A stretch of 64,000 nt of DNA from Candidatus Babelota bacterium (GTDB lineage: Bacteria > Babelota > Babeliae > Babelales > RVW-14), in contig JABCZU010000006.1 of assembly GCA_013289515.1 (NCBI GenBank), forward strand, positions 1 through 64,000, in the 5' to 3' direction. Made by a program: the position numbers and the translations under genes. Within the stretch, counting starts at the first letter, position 1; each line of letters begins with the position of its first letter. Below, in pieces: positions 50,420 to 59,504 of the stretch. A model generated the notes under the pieces. The model worked only from the letters and a program-made list of their open reading frames with translations, had not been told where the DNA came from and did no database searches.

Positions 50420-51349
50420 ATGGTGGGGCTTAAAAAAACATGCGGTGTTTTATTAGTTGTTGCCGCATGGGGCCGTGCTATCATCCCTGTTGATCAATGC
50501 ATAACACTAATAAATCAATCCGTATTATCAAACCCAACCAAAGCGACATGCCAACCTACTGTAATCCAAGCCCCTATTGACGGCACCATCCTTTTTGCCA
50601 CGCCACTACCCTCTCACGGCATTTATTACCCTCGGGCAGGTGCGTATTATCAAGCCGATCCTACACATCAAAAGGTCATGGTTGGCAAAGCCAAGCTCGC
50701 CCAGCGGTTTACACCGTACACCGATGCATGGTATACGCATGGCGGCCGGAATACGCAAGAGCTTAATGACTTGGTAGATGCCGTCATTGATTACGTAAAA
50801 CCAAAGCTATCTATTGCAACTAAAAAGCCTAAGCTTGCAATCTTTGATATTGATGAAACGATCGTAAGTTTTTATTGGGTGCATCGTGCCAACCATTGCA
50901 AGCAGCGCGGACAACATGCCGGCCTGGTAGTACTTGAGCCTTTACATCGCCTCTACCAATTTTTCCAGGCGCATAAATGTGCTATTGCCTTTATAACGGC
51001 GCGCAAAGAGCCACGGCGTAAGGCTACAGAAAGTATGCTTAAGGCTTGTGGCTACCAAAATTATGCTGCGCTGCACCTATTACCAGTTGATTACGATGAA
51101 GCAAAGGTGCACGTGTATAAAGAATCTGCCCGACAAACACTGTCCCAGCAGTACGAAATTGTTGCTACCATTGATGATGATTGTAAAAATTTAACAGGCA
51201 AGGCGCTTGGTTGGTGTGCTGTCTGGGTTCCTTCTCTATTGTATCGGCGTGATCATGACGAGGCCTTCTTTTCATCACTGCAAAAAATTGTGACGACTGA
51301 TGTATATGCTCCAACACATAAACATGCTAAGCTCGTGAATCCGGAGTAG
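50420..51349 (+). CDS. HAD-type acid phosphatase (class B-like), secreted
   Basis: 309 aa. Signal peptide about 1-20 (cut GRA-II). HAD phosphatase motifs: nucleophile D143 in AIFDIDETIVS (DxDET), threonine in AFITARKEP (motif II) and TIDDDCKNL (motif IV). This DxDET pattern is that of secreted class B/ PF03767 acid phosphatases that release phosphate from nucleotides and other monoesters. In this cluster a likely job is removing phosphates from PAP or GDP formed by the transferases, which would pull the reactions forward; that is inference. AAGGAAATG lies before the ATG. Confidence 0.85.
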   Translation: MVGLKKTCGVLLVVAAWGRAIIPVDQCITLINQSVLSNPTKATCQPTVIQAPIDGTILFATPLPSHGIYYPRAGAYYQADPTHQKVMVGKAKLAQRFTPYTDAWYTHGGRNTQELNDLVDAVIDYVKPKLSIATKKPKLAIFDIDETIVSFYWVHRANHCKQRGQHAGLVVLEPLHRLYQFFQAHKCAIAFITARKEPRRKATESMLKACGYQNYAALHLLPVDYDEAKVHVYKESARQTLSQQYEIVATIDDDCKNLTGKALGWCAVWVPSLLYRRDHDEAFFSSLQKIVTTDVYAPTHKHAKLVNPE

Positions 51350-51382
51350 TGTTTAAAGGAGAATGTGTTTAGAGGGGAAGAT

Positions 51383-52603
51383 ATGTTTTTACGTCGATCA
51401 ACGTTTTTTATTGGAGCGTTATTTTTATTAAGTTTGTCAAAAGAGGCTCGATCATTTGATTATACGGTGAAGGTGGCGACCGAGGCGGTCTATTCACCAC
51501 AGGTGTCATTCTGTATCGTTGATTTAAAATATCGCAAAAATAATCTTAAAGTGTGTGAGCTAGGAGAGGGTGCCTACTCAGGTTTTCATGGACATGAACG
51601 GCTCTTTGGCCCTGGCAAAATATGGAGCAATTTTTGGGATTTTCTTGCTTCTTTTAGAACCCCATTTTATTTTGTTGATCCTTCAAATATTTTTGTCCGC
51701 CTACGAGCGCAGCAACAGCACAATGATCAATGGTCAAGTGCTACATTTGCACAACATGGGGGTAGGGTTGTGCGCTCATTTCAACATCTTGATGACACCA
51801 TCAATAAGCAAAAAAAACAGTACAAGGCGCAGGCTCTTGGTCAGAGTCTCCTTCCTGACAAAACCACCTTAGTTATGTTTCATTTGCCTGGCATGCTTTT
51901 TAATCAAAGCAATAAGGATAAGATTACACAACTGCGCTACCCCGATACCGTTTTTGTTGATGCAATGACCCATCCCTTTGTTTTAAATAAATTACTGACA
52001 CACAAGCTTTTTATGCAAGACCAAAATCTTGTTAGTTTCAGGCCACAATGCCTGATCCTGCCAACCGGCTACACATCAGACATGGTTAAAAAGATACAAA
52101 AAACTATCAAGTCAGATCATTATGTTGTTAAGCCTATAGCCGATACTCATGGCAACGGGATTATGATGATAAGCAAACAGGAGCTTGGTCAAACGCTTCA
52201 AAAAATGTTTTGTCGTGGCTATTCATACGATCGTGACCCTCTCATTGCCTATTGGCAAAAAAGTAGGGCCGGTTCCTTTTTAGTTGAGTCACATGAATCC
52301 TCAGATCCCATTGAAGTTGGTGATAAGCATTATGACGCCACCATGCGCGTTGCCTTTGGCATTTATTATAGTGAGGGGACGGTAGGCATCTCATTTTTGG
52401 GGGCCTATTGGAAGCTGCCCAGCCTTGCCCTGGAAGATACTGGCCCGTTAACTAAAAAATTAAAATCGCGCATTGCACATGGCACCAAATGTTCTGCAAA
52501 GGTTGCTCCGGCTGTGTATAATGAGGTGAAGGCTATCTTGTCTGCCATGTTGCCGCCGCTGTTTATTAAAATGATTGAGGATAGGCATAGCAAGCCACGG
52601 TAA
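51383..52603 (+). CDS. Exported protein with ATP-grasp-like features
   Basis: 406 aa. Signal peptide about 1-23 (cut ARS-FD). The central part reads YVVKPIADTHGNGIMMI, like the lysine and glycine-rich loop of ATP-grasp enzymes, followed later by DATMRVAFGIYY and an acidic stretch. I cannot name the family with confidence; ATP-grasp ligases join acids to amines using ATP, and related proteins occur in polysaccharide clusters. Start at ATG 51383 with AGGGGAAG upstream (a GTG six codons earlier is also in frame). Same operon as the phosphatase and the next GT4 gene (17 bp gap). Confidence 0.6.
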   Translation: MFLRRSTFFIGALFLLSLSKEARSFDYTVKVATEAVYSPQVSFCIVDLKYRKNNLKVCELGEGAYSGFHGHERLFGPGKIWSNFWDFLASFRTPFYFVDPSNIFVRLRAQQQHNDQWSSATFAQHGGRVVRSFQHLDDTINKQKKQYKAQALGQSLLPDKTTLVMFHLPGMLFNQSNKDKITQLRYPDTVFVDAMTHPFVLNKLLTHKLFMQDQNLVSFRPQCLILPTGYTSDMVKKIQKTIKSDHYVVKPIADTHGNGIMMISKQELGQTLQKMFCRGYSYDRDPLIAYWQKSRAGSFLVESHESSDPIEVGDKHYDATMRVAFGIYYSEGTVGISFLGAYWKLPSLALEDTGPLTKKLKSRIAHGTKCSAKVAPAVYNEVKAILSAMLPPLFIKMIEDRHSKPR

Positions 52604-52619
52604 TACAGGAGATATCAGT

Positions 52620-53849
52620 ATGATACGTACAACAAAGATAGCCATCCTTATGGCCGCTGGAATAACGGCGCCTGCCTTACCGGTAACCCAGGCCGCCAAA
52701 AAGCTCAAGGTCCTGGTCGTAAATGAAACGCTTGGCAAAACAGGTATTAGTGTTTTTTCTGATAATGTATACAAACAACTGATTCGTAATAACATACCGG
52801 CCATAGCGCTTATCGCTGAAAAGAATAATGCTCTGCGTGCCGAGTACGACGCATTAAAGCTGCCGTACCACACATTCCCCTGCACTAAGCGACAAGCCCA
52901 CGGATTGTTGATCAAACAATTGGCTACAATTATGCAGACCATTTGTACTAAAGAAAATATTACCATCATTCACGGCAATAATCACATCTTTAACCCTGAG
53001 GGCATGGCTGCGGCAAAATTGGTAGCAAAAAAAATACCGGTCAAAGTGGTGGCAACCATACATTCCGAACCGGATTGCTGCAAAGTGCCGTTTAAAGGGC
53101 TTGATGGAGTTATATCGATTGGCCCTGCGGTGGGACGTCTTGCTGATAGCATTGATACAAAAGAAAAGACTGGCGTGCACCACCGCATGTGGATTGCACC
53201 CTTCTTTGATCAAGAGCGTTTCTTATCATTTGTGCCGACACAGCGTGAGACACGAAGGCAGTTTTTTAAAAATACTTTTAACATCGTCCTTAGCGATGAT
53301 GTTCCCGTCATTAGCATGGTGGCACAATTTTATAAGACGCCTACATTTAAAAATCATGATCTTTTGTTACGTGCCTTGCACAAGCTTGTGTATGTATTAA
53401 AAAAACCGGCGTACGTTATTTTCGCAGGGGCTGGCGTTAGTCTGGCTGCCAAACAACAATTAAGCCGCGAGCTAGATTTATCACAGCATGTTTTTTTTGT
53501 TGGGCAAACCGATCAGGTTCCGGCATTACTCTACCATTCGGATATATGTGCCCTTACCGGCAAGTCAGAAGCTTTTGGTATTGCACTACTGGAAGCAGCG
53601 TTGATGCAAAAGCCGTTGATCGGTACACGTGGTACCGGCATGGAAGCGCTGGTTAGGCATGGCCACACCGGCCTTCTGTTTGAGTCGGGCAATGTTGATG
53701 ATCTCACCAAGCAGATCGTAACGTTGCTTGATGATGCCGTCTTGAGAAAAAAGCTTGGCCAGCAGGCGCACGCGTATGCTCGTGATCATTTTTCCGCTGA
53801 TGCGGTTTTCAAAAAACTTGTGGCATTCTATGACAGGGTGCTTGGGTAA
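52620..53849 (+). CDS. Glycosyltransferase family 4, exported
   Basis: 409 aa. Signal peptide about 1-24 (cut TQA-AK). GT-B enzyme: KVLVVNETLGKTGISVF, ITIIHGNNHIFNPEGMAAAKL, VISMVAQFYK...KNHDLLLRAL, HVFFVGQTDQVPALLYHSD and TGKSEAFGIALLEAALMQKPLIG, the donor-binding EX7E motif. More distant from the 36443/46288 pair. AGGAGATATCAGT precedes the ATG; the frame upstream (45 nt) overlaps the previous gene and is not used. It is the last exported gene of the block; priA follows after 77 bp with no signal peptide. Confidence 0.88.
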   Translation: MIRTTKIAILMAAGITAPALPVTQAAKKLKVLVVNETLGKTGISVFSDNVYKQLIRNNIPAIALIAEKNNALRAEYDALKLPYHTFPCTKRQAHGLLIKQLATIMQTICTKENITIIHGNNHIFNPEGMAAAKLVAKKIPVKVVATIHSEPDCCKVPFKGLDGVISIGPAVGRLADSIDTKEKTGVHHRMWIAPFFDQERFLSFVPTQRETRRQFFKNTFNIVLSDDVPVISMVAQFYKTPTFKNHDLLLRALHKLVYVLKKPAYVIFAGAGVSLAAKQQLSRELDLSQHVFFVGQTDQVPALLYHSDICALTGKSEAFGIALLEAALMQKPLIGTRGTGMEALVRHGHTGLLFESGNVDDLTKQIVTLLDDAVLRKKLGQQAHAYARDHFSADAVFKKLVAFYDRVLG

Positions 53850-53926
53850 CTCACGTTGGCAAGATTACTACTGCATTCGCCTATTTTATGCTACAATGCG
53901 CAGTGATTAACGCGCAAAGGAATGCA

Positions 53927-55927
53927 ATGTACGCCCAAGTATTACTTCTCAACGGCTTTGAAAAACCTTTCTGGTATAAGGTACCGGCTCGTCTTTCTAC
54001 TGCCATGCATGAAGGCTGCCTGGTCTCAGTACCATTGCAAAAACGTTACGAAGCGGCATTGGTAACAAATTTATTCGATGCACTCCCTGCCGGTACCACA
54101 TTTGCAATTAAAGAAATTAGTGACCTTGGGCCATTTCCGGGCGACCAACATTATCATGCCTTTGTACAAACCATAGCTCGATTCTATTTTTTACAGCCCA
54201 TCTATTTTTATCAACGCATACGCCATTTTTTAAAAGAACGCCACAATGTTGTGCAGGATGTTGATGTTGTACCTGGTGCTGTAGTCAACAATGCATCATA
54301 TGACACGATCAGTCTAACTGATGAGCAGCAGGCAGTGGTCGATTATCTCTCGCCATTAATCACCACACCGAGGTTTGCCCCCACTCTCTTGCACGGTGTA
54401 ACCGGCTCGGGTAAAACAGAGGTGTACAAACGGCTGATCCGTGATGCTATCGCACAAAAAAAGACAGCGCTGCTGATGCTGCCCGAAGTTACGTTGGCCA
54501 TGCAGTTTGAACTGCTCTTAAAGCAACAGATGCCTGAGGTGGTTATTATCAGTTTTCACTCAGCAACCAAACTGACAGAAAAACGTGAACTATGGCAACG
54601 GCTGATGAAGCAAGAGCCATTTCTAATTATTGGTGTGCACCTGCCTATCGTGCTGCCAATTGCCAATTTAGGGCTGATCATTATTGATGAAGAGCATGAG
54701 CGTGGCTTTCAGGAAAAAAAGCATCCAAAGATGAACAGTAAAGAGATTGCACTCTGGCGTGCGCAGCGGTATGGTATACCTATCCTGCTTGGCTCAGCAA
54801 CGCCCTGCTTAAACTCACTGTATAATGTTAAGTACCATGGCTGGCGGCAGTTTTCTATCACCAAACGTTTTGCCGGCGTCTTGCCTGCGATCCAGAAAGT
54901 TATTTTAACGCAAGACAAAATGCGTCGCAAAGCCTTTTGGGTTAGCAGAAGTTTAGAGGCGGCAATCTGGGACCGGCTTGCTAAAAAAGAACAGATTATT
55001 ATCTTTCTTAATCGCCGAGGCTACAGCTTTTTTATGCAATGCAAAGAATGCGGTTTTATTTTTCAGTGTCCGTCATGTTCGGTGAGCTTGACGTTGCACA
55101 TAGGCGCCGCGCCCGGTAGTAAAAGTTTATTGCGCTGCCATTATTGTGATTATCATACGCCAATGCCATATGCGTGTGCAGGTTGCAAGGCCCCGGAAAG
55201 TGCGTTGATCAAAAAGGGCATTGGTACTCAGCAAGTAGTTCAGCTCTTCCAAGAATTATTCCCACTGGCGGTTATAGAGCGTGCTGACTTGGACTCCACC
55301 AGCAAAAAACGATCGTGGAAAAAGACCGTCGAGCTCTTTAAAGCGGGCAAAATCGATATGCTCATCGGTACGCAGACAATCACCAAAGGCTACCACTTCC
55401 CTAAGGTAACGTTGGTTGGCGTCTTGTGGGCTGACCTTAATTTGCATTTTCCTTTTTATAATGCCGGTGAGATTGCGTTGCAACAAATTATCCAAGTTGC
55501 CGGACGTGCTGGACGTGACTGTGCTGGCGGCAAAGTGATTGTGCAAGCGGTCAAAGATCATCCAATCTTTGATTATCTAGACGAACAGCGCTATTTGACG
55601 TTTTGCGAAAATGAAATGGTGATGCGCGAAGAATCTTTTTATCCGCCATTCGCGCGGCTGGCAATGCTTGAATTCAAATACACCGATGTTGGCCAGATTG
55701 ACGTTGATGCCCAAGCGGTGGCAACAGCGCTTCATCAGCTTAATGACCAGACAGGCGAGCATGTTACTATTTTAGGTCCCGCCTATCCGGTGGTTCACCG
55801 TATTCAAAATTACGAAATTAGACATATTGTGCTCAAGGCCGCAACTTTCAAGCAACTGCATCAATTGCTCTCGGCGGCCCAGAAGGTTGCTATTATGAGC
55901 GATATGTTTATTGTTAGCAGCCAATAG
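53927..55927 (+). CDS. priA: Primosomal replication helicase PriA
   Basis: 666 aa. A 3'-5' helicase that reloads the replisome at stalled forks. N-terminal DNA-binding domain about 1-130; helicase core with P-loop GVTGSGKTE, Walker B IIIDEEH, motif III LGSATP, the zinc-binding cluster (CKECGFIFQCPSC ... CHYC ... CAGC) between helicase lobes, and QVAGRAGRD near motif VI. The region before DEEH (GVHLPIVLPIANLG) departs from the usual GTRSAxFxPxxNLG. The ATG at 53927 (AAAGGAATGCA upstream) is preferred to one 39 nt earlier. No signal peptide: a good cytosolic contrast to the preceding block. Confidence 0.96.
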   Translation: MYAQVLLLNGFEKPFWYKVPARLSTAMHEGCLVSVPLQKRYEAALVTNLFDALPAGTTFAIKEISDLGPFPGDQHYHAFVQTIARFYFLQPIYFYQRIRHFLKERHNVVQDVDVVPGAVVNNASYDTISLTDEQQAVVDYLSPLITTPRFAPTLLHGVTGSGKTEVYKRLIRDAIAQKKTALLMLPEVTLAMQFELLLKQQMPEVVIISFHSATKLTEKRELWQRLMKQEPFLIIGVHLPIVLPIANLGLIIIDEEHERGFQEKKHPKMNSKEIALWRAQRYGIPILLGSATPCLNSLYNVKYHGWRQFSITKRFAGVLPAIQKVILTQDKMRRKAFWVSRSLEAAIWDRLAKKEQIIIFLNRRGYSFFMQCKECGFIFQCPSCSVSLTLHIGAAPGSKSLLRCHYCDYHTPMPYACAGCKAPESALIKKGIGTQQVVQLFQELFPLAVIERADLDSTSKKRSWKKTVELFKAGKIDMLIGTQTITKGYHFPKVTLVGVLWADLNLHFPFYNAGEIALQQIIQVAGRAGRDCAGGKVIVQAVKDHPIFDYLDEQRYLTFCENEMVMREESFYPPFARLAMLEFKYTDVGQIDVDAQAVATALHQLNDQTGEHVTILGPAYPVVHRIQNYEIRHIVLKAATFKQLHQLLSAAQKVAIMSDMFIVSSQ

Positions 55928-56076
55928 GTGACAGGACGCGGTCCCTAGCCCTGTAAGCGCCAAATGGTAGTGAGTTCAATTTTGTATAATTCTTGTCAAC
56001 CAAGATACTAATCTGCTTAAGTTAACTGTGATTAGTGCGTTAAACCTATTACCATTTTATTATCAAAGGAGTTTGT

Positions 56077-56922
56077 ATGACAATGCGTTGCTTAGTGAAC
56101 AGCCTGTTGCTCGTCTTGGCGCTGCATAATGGTCTGTTGGGTCTTGCCAGGCCTGAAGGATATGTGCACATTGATTGTACCCTAAGACCTATTGTTCCAA
56201 AATCGGAACGTATTTCACATCCGCACATACCGGCAACACCGGGTAAAGCGATCCCAAAAAATCAGGCGGTTAGTACCAACTGGAGTGGGTATGTTGCTGC
56301 AAACAATCTGAACAATCCGGCACAAAACTCTGTGACCAGCGTCTCTGGATCCTGGATAGTGCCATCAGTTAAATCTTCTAATAATAATACCTACTGCGCA
56401 ATTTGGATTGGTATTGATGGGTATGCTAGCTCAACGGTTGAACAATTAGGTACAGCTCATGATTGTATCAATGGCCAGGTACAACATTATGCATGGATTG
56501 AAATGTATCCAGGTGGTAGTTACGGGATCAACGGCTTTCCCGTTAATCCTGGCGATGTCATTAGTTCTAGCATAGTATATTCGGGCAACAATGTTTTTAC
56601 TATGCAGTTGAATAACGATACTCAAAAAGTTTTCTTTACGGTGCCAACCAGCTACACAACCTCGGCAAGTGCGCTGAGAAATTCGGCTGAGTGGATTGTA
56701 GAAGCTCCTTACCTTAATGGCATACTGCCACTAAGTAACTTTGTGACCGCCTATTTGTGGGGTTGCAACGCAACAATAAACGATGCTTTAAGGGCATTGA
56801 GTAATACTTCCTGGCAGAGTGCGTCGCTTGAGATGATAACAAATAATAGTTTACCAAAGGCGATACCGTCTACCATCTTACAAGATGAAGGATCATTCTT
56901 TGTTACATGGCGACATCAATAG
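56077..56922 (+). CDS. Secreted glutamic peptidase, G1 (eqolisin-like) family
   Basis: 281 aa. Signal peptide about 1-24. The domain from about 65 matches family G1: NWSGYVAANN, VSGSWIVPSV, CAIWIGIDGYASSTVEQLGT (candidate catalytic Q123), HYAWIEMYPGG and RNSAEWIVEAP (candidate catalytic E205), the Gln/Glu dyad of scytalidoglutamic peptidase. These acid proteases are best known from fungi, with scattered bacterial members. AAAGGAG precedes the ATG; a strong hairpin ends the gene (56958-56991). A secreted protease active at low pH would suit a phagosome or other acidic compartment; that is inference. Confidence 0.85.
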   Translation: MTMRCLVNSLLLVLALHNGLLGLARPEGYVHIDCTLRPIVPKSERISHPHIPATPGKAIPKNQAVSTNWSGYVAANNLNNPAQNSVTSVSGSWIVPSVKSSNNNTYCAIWIGIDGYASSTVEQLGTAHDCINGQVQHYAWIEMYPGGSYGINGFPVNPGDVISSSIVYSGNNVFTMQLNNDTQKVFFTVPTSYTTSASALRNSAEWIVEAPYLNGILPLSNFVTAYLWGCNATINDALRALSNTSWQSASLEMITNNSLPKAIPSTILQDEGSFFVTWRHQ

Positions 56923-56957
56923 ATGATTCATCAAGAAATAAAGAATCGATAGCAAGA

Positions 56958-56991
56958 GAGAAGGGCTTTGTCTCAATACAAAGCCCTTCTC
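56958..56991. terminator. Hairpin terminator between the G1 peptidase and DUF1328 genes
   Basis: Perfect 14-bp stem GAGAAGGGCTTTGT (56958-56971) / ACAAAGCCCTTCTC (56978-56991), 6-nt loop, between convergent genes. Symmetric, so it can serve both strands; the T run is weak. Confidence 0.75.
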
Positions 56992-57014
56992 GTTATTCAT
57001 TGCTAAAAAATATA

Positions 57015-57191
57015 TCAATCAAGAGGCTTTTTGCCAGAAAGAATTTTCATCACAATGGAAATAGCCAATAACGCTAAAAAGATATAAAAAAGAATTACGG
57101 CTATGCCAGCAGCTTCTGCTGCAATGCCGGTAAAACCGAAAACTCCTGCAAGCATTGCAAGAACTAAAAAAACAACTACCCAATCCAACAT
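57015..57191 (-). CDS. DUF1328 small membrane protein
   Basis: 58 aa: [20 protein letters not shown], then an Ala/Gly-rich stretch [10 protein letters not shown], a second helix [18 protein letters not shown] and a basic end [10 protein letters not shown]. This is the DUF1328 (YtjA/UPF0391) pattern: two short transmembrane helices with a W near the start and an FTGIA turn. GAGAGGAAACG precedes the ATG. Function is unknown; homologues are widespread and often stress-related. The gene is short and easily missed. Confidence 0.88.
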   Translation of the reverse strand: MLDWVVVFLVLAMLAGVFGFTGIAAEAAGIAVILFYIFLALLAISIVMKILSGKKPLD

Positions 57192-57419
57192 AGCGTTTCC
57201 TCTCTTTTAGACTGATTCCTTCAATGGATAATGTAACTGTTTGCTACACCATTTCACCATAGAAAAAATGGTGTCATAGGGTCAAGGATGCTTAAATCTT
57301 GTACAATCACCCTGACTGTTTGCTACCATAGCACATGTTGAAGGCACCTCATTAAAAATTATTTAGCTTGGTATTGAGCTACCATTGTGAATATATTTTT
57401 TAACAACAAAAAGGGTTTT

Positions 57420-59435
57420 ATGAAATACATATTTTTACGCAAGCAGGGATTGAAAGCGAACCTGTTTGTCTTCTTGTGCGGAGCGGCATCTGGATATTTG
57501 CAGGGGGAACAGAAGAGCCGTCAGCCAGGCCAAGTGTGTCGAACCATTCAGGGGGTTGTCTATTATGGCCAGAAGGCTATGTGTGAAACCACCCAAAGCA
57601 TCATGCTGCGCCAAAAGGCGTATGCAGCACAGATGATCAAAAAGGTGGTACGCAATAGACCACGTGTACGGCGGTCTGAACACTCACTGACGCATAACCC
57701 TCTGTCACCAAAGATTGCACAATTTTGTGTCCTCGCCAACCAAGCACCTCAAAGCGATAGAACGCGTATTTCATTAGAGCCAAGAAAGGCACTAGCTTTT
57801 ACTGCTGCCAGATTTGGTACCGATTCGTTTGACTTTCCTCCCGATTCTATGGGGGGCATTGGGCCTGATCGGTTTGTTATGACCATTAATGGACTGTTTA
57901 AAAGTTTCAACAAGACAACAGGCAAGGCTGATGGTGTTTTAGATGTAGATCCTGATGTTTTTTTCTCATCAGTAGCTAACAATAGTGGTACCAGTGATCC
58001 TCGCATTCGTTATGATAGATTCAGCAAGCGCTGGTTTATTGTAATGATTAATGTAGAGACCAGCAATAATCGCATTATGATTGCTGTCAGCGATAGTGGA
58101 ACGATTACATCCAATACTGCGTGGCATTTTTACTTTATTCCTGCGGGAGATAATACCTTTTTAGATTACCCAACGCTTGGCATCGATGCTCATGCCCTCT
58201 ATATAGGGGGTGTGACATTTCCTGGCGATGCGACCACTGAATCATCTGATACTGGAGAGGTTTTTGTTGTTAACAAAAATTCACTGTTAACCGGCGGACC
58301 TATTATGTTTACGGGCTTTCACAATTTGATTGATCCAAATACTGGGGTTGGCCCATTTGCCCCACAGGGTGTAGATAATTTTGATGCTGGAGCCACCAAT
58401 GGTTATTTTGTAGCGGTGGATAATGCAAGCTTTGGTTTGTTAGACATTCTTCAAATTTCCAATCCGGCAGGCTCTCCTGCTATTGCCCATGAATTTGCAC
58501 TTACCGTGCCTGATACGGCATATCCATTACCGGTACCGCATAAGGGAAATAACAATCCACGATATGGCACATTAGATGCGCTTGATGATCGGCTTTTTGA
58601 TGCGCATATTAGAAATGGTGTGTTATGGACGGTGCATAATGTTGGGGTGGATAATACCGGTGTAAGTTCATCATCAGCAATAACGCGTGATGGTGCTCGG
58701 TGGTATGCGATTAATCTAAGCCAGGCGACACCACAGCTTGCACAAAGTGGCACTGTATTTACCAAGTCAGCATCTAATGATGCACAAGAACGCTTCTACT
58801 GGGTTCCCTCCATTATGACAACCGGTGATGGTAGAGTGATACTTGGGTGTAGTTCTGCTGGCATAAAAGAATTTGCTAATGCGGCGATAACACAGCGATT
58901 TACTTCAGATCCTATCGGCACTATGGAGCCGCCAGTATTATTCACCAATAGTCTGTGGGCGTACAATCCACCCGATGATCCAGGTGATGCGAATAACCCT
59001 CGTCGCTGGGGTGATTATTCATATACCAGTCTTGATCCTGCTGATAATATGACCGTATGGACTGTGCAAGAGTTTTGTTGCGCAACCAATACATGGGGTG
59101 TTACCGTTGCTAAAATAATAGCGCCACCGCCGGCAAAACCGATACAGGTGCAACCATCGCACGTGCGGGTTGGCCTTGCAACCGCCACACTCAAAATCAC
59201 TGGACAATCTGTCAGTGGATCCGGGTATTATGACCCAGGCGCCGGCTTTTCAGGTCGATTAAGGGTGCTTATCAGTAACGGGGTTATTATAAAAAGTGTT
59301 CAGGTAACAAGCAAGACGACCCTTACTGTAACGGTCTCGACGGCGCGGGCAACGCTGGGTGCAGCGACCGTCACCATTATTAACCCGGATGGTCAACGAG
59401 TACAGGCATCAAATCTTTTTTCCGTAATCGCATAA
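57420..59435 (+). CDS. Large secreted protein with IPT/TIG-like C-terminus
   Basis: 671 aa, family not recognised. Signal peptide region about 5-32, a basic linker, then a long beta-rich domain (about 120-560) with GTDSFDFPPDSMGGIGPDRFV, DPRIRYDRFSKRWFIVM, TLGIDAHALYIGG and RRWGDYSYTSLDP, which looks like a beta-propeller or jelly-roll found in secreted bacterial proteins. The last ~95 residues (VQPSHVRVGLATATLKITG ... TVTIINPDGQ) resemble IPT/TIG immunoglobulin-like repeats. GGG precedes the ATG at 57420; an upstream GTG in frame is less likely. Surface or secreted adhesin-like role possible. Confidence 0.72.
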   Translation: MKYIFLRKQGLKANLFVFLCGAASGYLQGEQKSRQPGQVCRTIQGVVYYGQKAMCETTQSIMLRQKAYAAQMIKKVVRNRPRVRRSEHSLTHNPLSPKIAQFCVLANQAPQSDRTRISLEPRKALAFTAARFGTDSFDFPPDSMGGIGPDRFVMTINGLFKSFNKTTGKADGVLDVDPDVFFSSVANNSGTSDPRIRYDRFSKRWFIVMINVETSNNRIMIAVSDSGTITSNTAWHFYFIPAGDNTFLDYPTLGIDAHALYIGGVTFPGDATTESSDTGEVFVVNKNSLLTGGPIMFTGFHNLIDPNTGVGPFAPQGVDNFDAGATNGYFVAVDNASFGLLDILQISNPAGSPAIAHEFALTVPDTAYPLPVPHKGNNNPRYGTLDALDDRLFDAHIRNGVLWTVHNVGVDNTGVSSSSAITRDGARWYAINLSQATPQLAQSGTVFTKSASNDAQERFYWVPSIMTTGDGRVILGCSSAGIKEFANAAITQRFTSDPIGTMEPPVLFTNSLWAYNPPDDPGDANNPRRWGDYSYTSLDPADNMTVWTVQEFCCATNTWGVTVAKIIAPPPAKPIQVQPSHVRVGLATATLKITGQSVSGSGYYDPGAGFSGRLRVLISNGVIIKSVQVTSKTTLTVTVSTARATLGAATVTIINPDGQRVQASNLFSVIA

Positions 59436-59443
59436 ATAAAAAA

Positions 59444-59481
59444 GGCGAGACAATGGGCACAAAAAGGCTCGTTGTCTCGCC
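59444..59481 (-). terminator. Terminator of the secreted GT2-TPR gene
   Basis: 10-bp stem GGCGAGACAA (59444-59453) / TTGTCTCGCC (59472-59481). On the minus strand it runs into Ts (59438-59443), so it serves the gene at 59505-60773; the convergent IPT gene ends just before it. Confidence 0.7.
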
Positions 59482-59504
59482 GAAAAAACATGATCCTGGC
59501 TAGG

